From contig JAAYFB010000332.1 in the NCBI GenBank assembly GCA_012728465.1, positions 1-14,172 on the forward strand: a stretch of 14,172 bases of DNA, read 5' to 3'. Made by a program: the position numbers and the translations under genes. The notes beneath the pieces were generated by a model. That model saw nothing but the letters and a program-made list of their open reading frames with translations, did not search any database and was not told the DNA's origin. Shown in pieces: positions 1 through 6,025 of this stretch. Numbering within the stretch: the stretch's first letter is position 1; each line of letters starts with the position of its first letter. The stretch is from Proteiniphilum sp. (GTDB lineage Bacteria > Bacteroidota > Bacteroidia > Bacteroidales > Dysgonomonadaceae).

Positions 1-530
1 TTGAATCTTTCACCCATCTCGATAGGCCAACTTAATGGACGCACTGAGATGTCTAGTTGTTCTTCAAGCTCATCAAGTACCTCAAAGGCATCTTTTCCCT
101 CACGGTCTAGCTTATTAACAAATATCATAACTGGAGTCTTACGCATACGGCATACCTCCATAAGCTTTTTAGTTTGTGGCTCTACTCCCTTTGCAATATC
201 CACCACCACAATTACGCTATCCACAGCAGTAAGTGTGCGGTATGTATCCTCCATAAAGTCTTGGTGACCAGGAGTGTCAAGAATATTAACCTTATGATCA
301 CCATACTCGAAGCCCATAACTGATGTTGCTACCGAGATACCACGCTGACGCTCAATATCCATCCAGTCGGAAGTGGCTGATTTCTTTATTTTATTTGATT
401 TAACAGCACCAGCCACATGAATAGCACCACCAAACAGAAGAAGTTTCTCAGTGAGTGTTGTCTTACCCGCATCGGGGTGACTAATAATGGCAAATGTGCG
501 CCTACGTTTTATTTCTTTCTTTAAAGACAT
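1..530 (-). CDS. prfC: Peptide chain release factor 3 (RF-3), N-terminal part, cut by window edge
   Basis: Translational GTPase that removes RF1/RF2 from the ribosome after peptide release, acting in the cytoplasm. The 176 residues visible begin [20 protein letters not shown] and carry the GTPase motifs in order: P-loop SHPDAGKTT (about residues 17-25), RQRGIS switch I (62-66), DTPGHQDF (85-92) and NKLD (139-142). The early SHPDAGKTT and the [13 protein letters not shown] stretch are typical of RF-3 rather than EF-G or LepA. Full-length RF-3 is about 520-530 residues, so roughly two thirds lies beyond position 1. The ATG at 530-528 sits after an A-rich leader. It lies 44 nt downstream of rfbD on the same strand, so co-transcription is likely. 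No defect is seen in the visible part. Confidence 0.96.
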   Translation of the reverse strand, partial: MSLKKEIKRRRTFAIISHPDAGKTTLTEKLLLFGGAIHVAGAVKSNKIKKSATSDWMDIERQRGISVATSVMGFEYGDHKVNILDTPGHQDFMEDTYRTLTAVDSVIVVVDIAKGVEPQTKKLMEVCRMRKTPVMIFVNKLDREGKDAFEVLDELEEQLDISVRPLSWPIEMGERF

Positions 531-574
531 ATATGTTAGTTTTTATTTTTTCTTTTTATTCAAAACGATGAGTG

Positions 575-1519
575 CTATCTATCAGCAGCCAACATCCTAT
601 TAAGTGCATTCTCCCACGTTGGGATAGTAACATGATATTTGTTTTCTATTTTTGATTTGTCAAACACACTATACATTGGTCTTTGAGCCGCAGTTTTGTA
701 TTCAGCTGTAGTGATTCTGTTCAGCTTACAGCTGCTTAAGCCTGCTAATTTTTGAATCTTACCTGCAAAGTCATACCAAGTAGTTTCGCCAGAGTTAGAG
801 AAATGATATATCCCCGAATACCATTCAGCCTCGTTTAAAATAACAAATATCATCTCAGCCAAATCTGCAGCATATGTGGGTGTACCCCTTTGATCTGCCA
901 CAATATTTAGCTCCTCTCTGCTTGACATCAAATTTAGCATAGTCTTTACAAAGTTAGCACCATATTTTGAAAATAACCATGATGTACGAATAATCATCCA
1001 CCCATGAGCAATGTTAGCAATAGACTCTTCACCCTTAAGCTTTGATTTTCCATAAACAGATAATGGATTGCACGAATCTGTCTCCTTATAAGGAGTAGAT
1101 GCAGCGCCGTCAAAAACGTAATCAGTAGATATATGAATAATCTTAACACCATGGGATGAAGATACCTCCGCAATACTTTTAACTGCCTCATAATTTATCA
1201 AGTATGCAGTATCTACATCCTCTTCTGCTTTATCTACAGCTGTGTATGCTGCACAATTGATAATATATTCAATAGAGTTACGCTCTACAAAATATTCTAA
1301 TTGCTTTTTATCAGTAATATCCAAATGATCCACATCAGTGAAGAAAAACCTAAAAGGAGTATTAGTAATCTCTGCTCTTGCCTTCATCTCTTGCCCCAAC
1401 TGACCATTGGCACCAGTAACCAATACGTTTTTCTGGATTAGTCCATAATAGAACATCTCCTTTTTAGATACAGTTTCTGTACCCCCTAATTGTTTGTTTG
1501 AACCAGTGTAGATAGCCAT
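575..1519 (-). CDS. rfbD: dTDP-4-dehydrorhamnose reductase
   Basis: Reduces dTDP-4-dehydro-L-rhamnose to dTDP-L-rhamnose with NAD(P)H, the last step of the cytoplasmic pathway supplying rhamnose for surface polysaccharides. It is an extended SDR protein: glycine-rich TGANGQLG at residues 35-42, STDYVFDG at 131-138, the catalytic YGKSK (Tyr156, Lys160), and a C-terminal RPMYSVFDKSK at 280-290 typical of RfbD. From this start the protein is 314 residues. The Rossmann strand begins near residue 30, whereas family members usually begin within a few residues of it, so an internal ATG at 1456 (Met22) is a plausible alternative start; the upstream ATG at 1519 is kept because an A-rich leader precedes it. 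The other dTDP-rhamnose genes are not adjacent. It is followed on the same strand by prfC and is divergent from the hydrolase at 1617. Confidence 0.93.
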   Translation of the reverse strand: MAIYTGSNKQLGGTETVSKKEMFYYGLIQKNVLVTGANGQLGQEMKARAEITNTPFRFFFTDVDHLDITDKKQLEYFVERNSIEYIINCAAYTAVDKAEEDVDTAYLINYEAVKSIAEVSSSHGVKIIHISTDYVFDGAASTPYKETDSCNPLSVYGKSKLKGEESIANIAHGWMIIRTSWLFSKYGANFVKTMLNLMSSREELNIVADQRGTPTYAADLAEMIFVILNEAEWYSGIYHFSNSGETTWYDFAGKIQKLAGLSSCKLNRITTAEYKTAAQRPMYSVFDKSKIENKYHVTIPTWENALNRMLAADR

Positions 1520-1590
1520 AATTTTATTGTATTATAAGTGCTGGTGACAATGTGATAGATTATTTTATATACACAAATCATTGTTTTTAC

Positions 1591-1598
1591 TACTTTTG
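1591..1598 (+). promoter_or_regulatory. Bacteroidetes -7 box for the MBL-fold hydrolase gene
   Basis: TACTTTTG matches the Bacteroidetes primary-sigma -7 consensus TAnnTTTG exactly. Transcription would begin near 1605 and leave about a dozen untranslated bases before the ATG at 1617. No good -33 TTTG is seen at the expected 19-21 nt spacing. The site lies downstream of the alternative ATG at 1581, which argues against that start. Confidence 0.5.
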
Positions 1599-1616
1599 TA
1601 CAAAAGTACAACGAAA

Positions 1617-2417
1617 ATGGCAGAATTCCATATTATTGAAACTGGTTATTTTTTGGCTGATGGTGGAGCCATGTTTGGGCCCATTCCTAAAAAGTATTGG
1701 AGCAAACGTTATCCGTGCGACGATAACAATATGTGCAAAATGGCAATGCGATGCCTATTTATAGAAACTGATGATAGAAAGATACTTATTGATTGCGGCT
1801 CGGGCGACAAACAACTTGACAAACTAAAATATTATCAACCTCACGATTTAAATGATTTAACTCTAGAGATTGAAAAAATAGGCTACTCGGCCGAAGAGGT
1901 TACTGATGTTATTCTTACTCATCTACACTTCGATCATTGTGGCGGTGGCACCATCATCAATAATAAAGGAGAAGTAATTCCCACATTCCCAAACGCAACT
2001 TATTGGCTTAGCAAAGCACAGTGGGACAATTACAAATTACCACGACCATACGAGGCTGCTTCATTTTTCCCTGAAAACATTGATCCAATTTATAGTGCTG
2101 GGCAATTGAAGCTTGTGGATAATGACATGCTCCTATGTCCCGAAGTATTGCTAAAGCTATACGATGGGCACACACCTGGGCAGATAGTTGCCTTTATTAA
2201 TAATGAAGAACAAGGACAAGTTATTTATCCTGGAGATGTAATTCCTACCTCAGTGCATATGCCTGTGGGTTGGCTATCTGCCTACGACAATGATGCAGCT
2301 CTAGCTATGGAAGAAAAGCAACGCTTTCTGGATGAAGTTAAAGCAAAGGGTGGATTATTAATATTCTTTCATGATGCATACAACAGCACAAAACATATAG
2401 GGGCCAATAAATATTGA
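1617..2417 (+). CDS. Metallo-beta-lactamase-fold hydrolase (lactonase-like)
   Basis: A zinc-dependent hydrolase of the metallo-beta-lactamase superfamily, 266 residues, with no signal peptide, so probably cytoplasmic. Metal-binding residues are visible: HLHFDH (102-107), His185 in DGHTPGQ, Asp207 in YPGDVIP, and a late His252 in FFHD. The wide spacing and the DGHTPGQ motif resemble the AHL-lactonase/YtnP-like branch rather than beta-lactamases or glyoxalase II, but the substrate cannot be read from the sequence. The reading frame is open from an ATG at 1581 (12 more residues). The ATG at 1617 is chosen because it gives the natural MAEFHIIETGYF beginning and lies just downstream of a -7 box at 1591-1598. 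The stop codon TGA (2415-2417) is inside a terminator-like hairpin. Confidence 0.88.
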   Translation: MAEFHIIETGYFLADGGAMFGPIPKKYWSKRYPCDDNNMCKMAMRCLFIETDDRKILIDCGSGDKQLDKLKYYQPHDLNDLTLEIEKIGYSAEEVTDVILTHLHFDHCGGGTIINNKGEVIPTFPNATYWLSKAQWDNYKLPRPYEAASFFPENIDPIYSAGQLKLVDNDMLLCPEVLLKLYDGHTPGQIVAFINNEEQGQVIYPGDVIPTSVHMPVGWLSAYDNDAALAMEEKQRFLDEVKAKGGLLIFFHDAYNSTKHIGANKY

Positions 2418-2424
2418 CCCCTAT
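2397..2424. terminator. Bidirectional terminator-like hairpin between convergent genes
   Basis: ATAGGGG (2397-2403) pairs with CCCCTAT (2418-2424). After one C/A mismatch a second short stem, CAAT/ATTG, continues inside, giving a compact hairpin with a small A/T loop. It overlaps the last codons and stop of the plus-strand hydrolase and lies just past the end of the minus-strand esterase (stop at 2432), the place expected for a shared terminator. No long T-run follows on either strand, so termination strength is uncertain. Confidence 0.6.
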
Positions 2425-2431
2425 GATATAA

Positions 2432-3250
2432 TCATTTCCCCACAAAATATTCACTGAAGAACAAAAACTGATACTTCACTGCATTTTGCCAATAAGGCCA
2501 ATTGTGGGCACCGGGGCGAGAGATGAAATCATGAGGTATATTTCTGTAATTCAACTCTTCGTGCAACTTAACATTTACATCATAGAAGAAATCTTCCGTA
2601 CCACAATCAATTATTATTTTAATAGAGTTTGGAGTCAATAGATGTAACTGATTTATTACTGTGTTCTTTTCCCAATTTTCGGGATGTTCTGACTGTTTGC
2701 CTAGACGTTGTGCCATATCCCAATTATTAGGAAAAGGACGAATATCTACACCTCCACTCATACTTCCACAAGCGCCAAACACATCTTGATGACGAAACCC
2801 TAAATATAAACCACCATGTCCTCCCATGCTAAGCCCTGTTATGGCTCTACCTTTTCGTGAAGCAACAGTATTATAATTTTTATCCACCCACTCTACTAAT
2901 TCTTTAGAGACAAATGTTTCGTACATCATCTTTGAGTCAACGGGGCTATCAAAATACCAGCTACCAAACTCCCCATCAGGGCAAACTACTATAACATCAT
3001 GCATGTCAGACAAATTACTAACCTCTGGTCCATCATTCACCCACGAACCATAATTACCACTATACCCATGGAGTAGATAAACTGTGGGCAGTTTCTTCAA
3101 ATTGCTATAACTGTCTGGTGTAACAACTACTGTTTTAATATCTTTATCCATCGAATGGCTATAAACACTCACTGTATCAACCTTAGCGGCCGACAATGGA
3201 AGAACTGACAAAAGTGCCAGTAGAACAAATAATTTGCAAAAGCGTTTCAT
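2432..3250 (-). CDS. Secreted alpha/beta-hydrolase esterase (PF00756, FrmB/feruloyl-esterase-like)
   Basis: A 272-residue serine esterase of the 'putative esterase' family (esterase D / S-formylglutathione hydrolase / feruloyl esterase type). It starts with a signal peptide (MKRFCKLFVLLALLSVLPLS, cleavage near AAKVD) and has no lipobox, so it is probably periplasmic or secreted. Visible catalytic residues are Ser141 in GLSMGG, Asp220 in CGTEDFF and His249 in PGAHNW; LLHGYSGNYGSW (59-70) forms the oxyanion region. The frame is open 16 codons upstream to 3298, but a -7 box at 3294-3287 (minus) lies between the two starts and the signal peptide begins at 3250, so 3250 is chosen. In Bacteroidetes such enzymes often remove acetyl or feruloyl groups from plant polysaccharides. 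It lies 1.7 kb beyond the end of the glycan locus on the same strand, separated by a plus-strand gene, so a link is only possible. Confidence 0.88.
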   Translation of the reverse strand: MKRFCKLFVLLALLSVLPLSAAKVDTVSVYSHSMDKDIKTVVVTPDSYSNLKKLPTVYLLHGYSGNYGSWVNDGPEVSNLSDMHDVIVVCPDGEFGSWYFDSPVDSKMMYETFVSKELVEWVDKNYNTVASRKGRAITGLSMGGHGGLYLGFRHQDVFGACGSMSGGVDIRPFPNNWDMAQRLGKQSEHPENWEKNTVINQLHLLTPNSIKIIIDCGTEDFFYDVNVKLHEELNYRNIPHDFISRPGAHNWPYWQNAVKYQFLFFSEYFVGK

Positions 3251-3286
3251 ATAATATATTAGTGTATAAATAATGATAATAGAATT

Positions 3287-3294
3287 CAAAGATA
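3287..3294 (-). promoter_or_regulatory. Bacteroidetes -7 box for the esterase gene
   Basis: Read on the minus strand this is TATCTTTG, an exact match to TAnnTTTG. A TTTC, one base off the -33 TTTG, lies 19 nt upstream on the same strand. The start point would be near 3280, leaving a leader of about 30 nt before the ATG at 3250. Confidence 0.55.
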
Positions 3295-3344
3295 GCAATT
3301 ATTGCTGATTTTTGAAATATTGATTTACATTTTAATAATTACAA

Positions 3345-3689
3345 ATGATTATGGATATTCAATTTAAGATTGACGAACAGAAGCGTGGTAGCTTTTTTAT
3401 AGAAAACAATCATAAACAACAAATTGCCGAACTCGACTTTGAGATAAAAGATGATGTTCTAAATGCATATCATACTGGGGTTAGAAAAGAACTAGAGGGG
3501 CAAGGAATAGCGGGAAAGCTTTTTGATGAAATGGTTGACTATGCACGAAGCAATAACCTGAAAGTACTTCCATCTTGCTCATACATACTTGTGAAATTTA
3601 AACGCAACGAGGATCAATATAAAGATATTTGGATACGGGATAAAGATGAACCAACAGGAGAGGCTTGTGGCATAAAGCCTAAGAAATAG
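3345..3689 (+). CDS. Small GNAT-family N-acetyltransferase (YjdJ/NATD1-like, PF14542)
   Basis: A 114-residue protein of the short GNAT branch with PF14542 (YjdJ, human NATD1). The pattern AYHTGVRKELEGQGIAGKLF (41-60) contains the acetyl-CoA pyrophosphate-binding QGIAG loop (53-57), followed by DYARSNNLKVLPSCSYI (65-81) with the conserved Pro-x-Cys. These proteins are about 90-110 residues, so it appears complete. The substrate is unknown; the acyl donor is presumably acetyl-CoA. It is cytoplasmic, with no signal peptide. A second ATG at 3351 is equally possible. It is divergent from the esterase, and a weak -7-like GATTTTTG (3307-3314) lies upstream. A 6-bp inverted repeat, AGGCTT/AAGCCT (3661-3680), spans the last codons, but no T-run follows. 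Confidence 0.85.
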   Translation: MIMDIQFKIDEQKRGSFFIENNHKQQIAELDFEIKDDVLNAYHTGVRKELEGQGIAGKLFDEMVDYARSNNLKVLPSCSYILVKFKRNEDQYKDIWIRDKDEPTGEACGIKPKK

Positions 3690-3798
3690 AATAGCATCTT
3701 TCACATTCTGACAGTATATATCAAAGTGAGTATGTATATTTATAACTTTGTCATGTTCTCAGATAAACATTATATGCATAACACACTCATAAGAAAAC

Positions 3799-3847
3799 AT
3801 TTAGTGCTTCTATAAAACGCTTTATGCGCTTTATAGGAGCACTAAAT
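3799..3847. repeat. 49-nt near-perfect inverted repeat (22-bp stem, 5-nt loop)
   Basis: The left arm, 3799-3820 (ATTTAGTGCTTC followed by TATAAAACGC), and the right arm, 3826-3847 (GCGCTTTATAGG followed by AGCACTAAAT), pair over 22 positions with one G-T type and one A-C type mismatch around the loop TTTAT. On the minus strand the stem is followed by GTTTTCTT, a weak terminator-like tail; on the plus strand it is followed by AAATAAATCG. It may terminate transcripts from either side, be the 3' end of a small RNA, or be a mobile palindromic element. Confidence 0.8.
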
Positions 3848-4190
3848 AAATCGTTTAACTTTAGTACTACCCGAAAGTATTTACATTATTGAATGGTTTT
3901 GAGAGCAAAAATAGGCTCTATTATGTTTTGTGTGGGTGATTCCATAAAACTCATAATATTGTACTATGTATAACATAGAAATATTTAGCATCGTATTAAG
4001 TCTTTCCTCTCCATGGCATGTTGAGAAAGCTGAGTTTTTAAGTTCTTCAACAGGATGTTAATTTATTTCACACTCACTAAACCCTAAAATGTAAGTAAAG
4101 ATTAAAACATACAGTCTATTTTTGGTAAATTGCTGATATATTGATTATTGAATGCATTTACTCGTTTAACATTATGAGAAAAAGTGAGCT

Positions 4191-4262
4191 AAACACATTT
4201 GTGATTGACAACATATTGTTCAAATCATCTTCAAACACATATGTAAATGACAATATATTGTT
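4191..4262 (+). repeat. Tandem pair of 42-bp-spaced 30-bp direct repeats
   Basis: The 30 bases starting at 4191 (AAACACATTTGTGATTGACA followed by ACATATTGTT) recur at 4233 (AAACACATATGTAAATGACA followed by ATATATTGTT) with 26 of 30 positions identical. The offset is exactly 42 bp. Each unit contains two small palindromes, ACAnnTGT and AACATATTGTT or AATATATTGTT. Confidence 0.75.
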
Positions 4263-4337
4263 GCGATTCTCCCTATAAACATATTGATTTAGTATTATTA
4301 ACGTGCAAAAGCTCATGAATCAACCTTTAGTTTTAAC

Positions 4338-4435
4338 AATTGGACAAAAATGTGGCTCAAACACAAATGTGTTTTAGGACTATTTGGTCACGGTGAACAA
4401 AAACACAAATGTAATTGAGCCACTTTTTTCCAATT
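4338..4435. repeat. 98-nt long imperfect inverted repeat
   Basis: The left arm (4338-4375) and right arm (4400-4435) are inverted copies. Perfect blocks are AATTGG/CCAATT at the ends and GTGGCTCAA/TTGAGCCAC in the middle, linked by A-runs/T-runs, and a partly matched inner block around ACACAAATGTG completes the arms. The central spacer is 24 nt (4376-4399). About 30 of roughly 38 positions pair. It has the look of a very small palindromic element or a long RNA hairpin. No convincing target-site duplication is seen at the ends. Confidence 0.75.
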
Positions 4436-4975
4436 TTCTTGAAATACAAGTTGTATTGACTCACTTTTTTGTCTCAATCTTTATGCATATATATGTTTAT
4501 TAACACTAATAGGTTCAGTTATTGTTAATAATACTGTGTTTTTAGCGTATTATAAAAAAAGTGTGACCAAATACATTTGTGTTTGAGGCGAAAAAGTTCA
4601 TCTTTTTTGTAATTACACTTCGACATGAAGACTTTTTGACTAAGATAATAAAAAACACTCTTGCGTTTTATAGCTTGTAAACTAGAAGGCTAAATATACT
4701 GTATTGATTTAACTAAGTCAAAATATAAACCACTATATATCAATATGATTCACTTCCTAAACGGTAAAATCTGATTTGATTACCCACTAGATTCGTTATA
4801 GAGCCTGTTTGTGTTCATTTCACCGCATATGAGACAGAGAAATACTGAGTAATAAGCATCATTTAATGGATAAGGTCCAGATAATTATAAAGTTATTGAT
4901 ATCTTGACATTTAGCTACATCTTAAGCCAATTTATCAATTAGTCATTGACAATGTATCGTCATAAATAAGCAACA

Positions 4976-5989
4976 TTAAAGACCCTTAGATTGGTGCCAT
5001 TTCTGTCTAAGCAAATTACGAACCTCCTTACCCCAAAACTTTAAGTCCTCATCAACCCAATTACTTAAGGGCTTACTAGGATTTTCCACCATCGAGCAAA
5101 GCTCATCCTTGTCAGAGACAGACCACATTACGTAGCTCAATTTATTTTGGTCCATAAAATTCAACCAAACTTTCCATTCTTCCATATCAAAAGAGCCTGT
5201 TCCTGTTGCTTCAGTAGCTGCACATTCAGACACAAAAATTGGAATGCCCTTGCTAAGTGCATAGGACGTTCTGTCTCTCAAATCTTGCCCATGTGTTGCT
5301 GCATAAAAATGCATTGTGTACATTATATTGTCAAACCCAATAATTGGGTCATCTGCAGCAATGTGAATATCCTGATCCCAGTGTGGTGTGCCTACTAAAA
5401 TAATATTTTTTGAATCAATTTCACGAATCGTCTTAATCAGCTCTATTGAATATGCTTTTACATCGGTCCAAGAATCAAATACGGGCTCGTTGAATATTTC
5501 ATAAATGATATTGGGATAATCTTTATATTTTGTAGCAACAGTTGTAAAGAACTGCTTTGCCTCATCTAAATAAATATCATGACTGTGCCAATCCACAATA
5601 ACATAAATTCCATCGTCAATTGCTGCATCTATCACTTTATAAAGTAAATGTAATGCTTCATCAGGTTTATCATTGTATGAGTTTTCGGGACCTACACCAA
5701 TTGCTGCTCTAACAACTGTAGTTTTCCAATCGTTAGTGAGCCATCGTATTGTTCCCTTATTGTAGAACCTAGGCCACCAATTATGCCAACCAAGACTTAC
5801 ACCATGCAAAGCAAAAGAATCACCATTTTGATTTACCATCTGATTACCCTTAACACTTAAAAATCCATTAGACTCAACAATAGTAGTTTCTTCAGTTTTT
5901 TCAATTGTGGAAGATACAATGCATGCGGTTGTCAAGCCAAACAGTGCAAGAACCGCAATAAATAAAATTGTTTTGAAGTATTTACGCAT
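4976..5989 (-). CDS. GH5 (subfamily 2-like) endo-beta-1,4-glucanase, lipoprotein or secreted
   Basis: Retaining endo-glycanase, 337 residues, probably cutting internal beta-1,4-glucosyl bonds in glucan or glucomannan. After a signal peptide with a possible lipobox (LTTAC, Cys23) comes a single (beta/alpha)8 domain from about residue 42. Family marks are DWHSH (133-137), IFNEP with acid/base Glu168, MHFYAATHGQDLRDR (226-240), IFVSE with nucleophile Glu255, and MWSVSDKDE (288-296). The region HFYAATHGQ...YALSKGIPIFVSE is typical of bacterial GH5_2 cellulases. The nucleophile is followed by Cys-Ala-Ala rather than the common Trp-Gly. The frame is open upstream to 6013, but the signal peptide starts at 5989. 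It is the last gene of the locus and lies 36 nt after the GH26 gene, so it is almost certainly co-transcribed. Confidence 0.92.
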   Translation of the reverse strand: MRKYFKTILFIAVLALFGLTTACIVSSTIEKTEETTIVESNGFLSVKGNQMVNQNGDSFALHGVSLGWHNWWPRFYNKGTIRWLTNDWKTTVVRAAIGVGPENSYNDKPDEALHLLYKVIDAAIDDGIYVIVDWHSHDIYLDEAKQFFTTVATKYKDYPNIIYEIFNEPVFDSWTDVKAYSIELIKTIREIDSKNIILVGTPHWDQDIHIAADDPIIGFDNIMYTMHFYAATHGQDLRDRTSYALSKGIPIFVSECAATEATGTGSFDMEEWKVWLNFMDQNKLSYVMWSVSDKDELCSMVENPSKPLSNWVDEDLKFWGKEVRNLLRQKWHQSKGL

Positions 5990-6025
5990 AATAAATGTTT
6001 TATAAAATATCAAACTAGTATAATT

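Larger units (their letters stand above)
4178..4581. repeat. Cluster of five diverged ~28-bp repeats in both orientations
   Basis: Related units lie at 4178-4203 (+), 4343-4371 (+), 4404-4431 (-), 4445-4473 (-) and 4554-4581 (+). A partial copy of the downstream half lies at 4231-4244 (+). In a common orientation each has an A-run, GTG, then about 4 variable bases, CAA or AAA, then (C/T)ACA-two bases-TGT(G/A). The last part is a small palindrome, as in CACATTTGTG. The -7 consensus TAnnTTTG is matched as TACATTTG at 4572-4579 (+) and 4406-4413 (-). The copies are too diverged for a recent duplication. Function is unknown. Confidence 0.7.
3690..4975. other. 1.29-kb gene-free region between convergent units, rich in repeats
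   Basis: No reading frame here reaches 60 codons on either strand and none looks coding. No tRNA-like cloverleaf is seen. Both flanking genes end into this stretch, so promoters for them are not expected here. It contains a 49-nt hairpin (3799-3847), a short perfect palindrome CTATGT-ATA-ACATAG (3964-3978), and a cluster of related repeats from 4178 to 4581. From 4582 to 4975 nothing clear is seen apart from AT-rich sequence. Confidence 0.8.

Noticed and set aside
1..267. Open frame on the plus strand at the left edge
   Set aside because: It is antisense to prfC, whose GTPase motifs fix the real frame; the translation is low-complexity Ser/Thr-rich.
1552..1764. 70-codon frame on the plus strand overlapping the MBL-fold hydrolase start
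   Set aside because: It overlaps the hydrolase in another frame and has no recognisable domain; the hydrolase has all metal ligands.
3743..3750. TAACTTTG as a plus-strand promoter
   Set aside because: It matches the -7 box, but there is no -33 element or gene downstream, and about one such match is expected by chance in this region.
3964..3978. Perfect palindrome CTATGT-ATA-ACATAG
   Set aside because: A single 6-bp inverted repeat in very AT-rich DNA is not rare and nothing around it gives it a role.
4178..4581. CRISPR array
   Set aside because: The repeats are diverged, irregularly spaced and in both orientations, with no cas genes nearby.
4944..4954. CATTGACAATG just downstream of the GH5 gene as an operon terminator
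   Set aside because: The usable stem is only four base pairs and no T-run follows on the minus strand, so it does not support a terminator.
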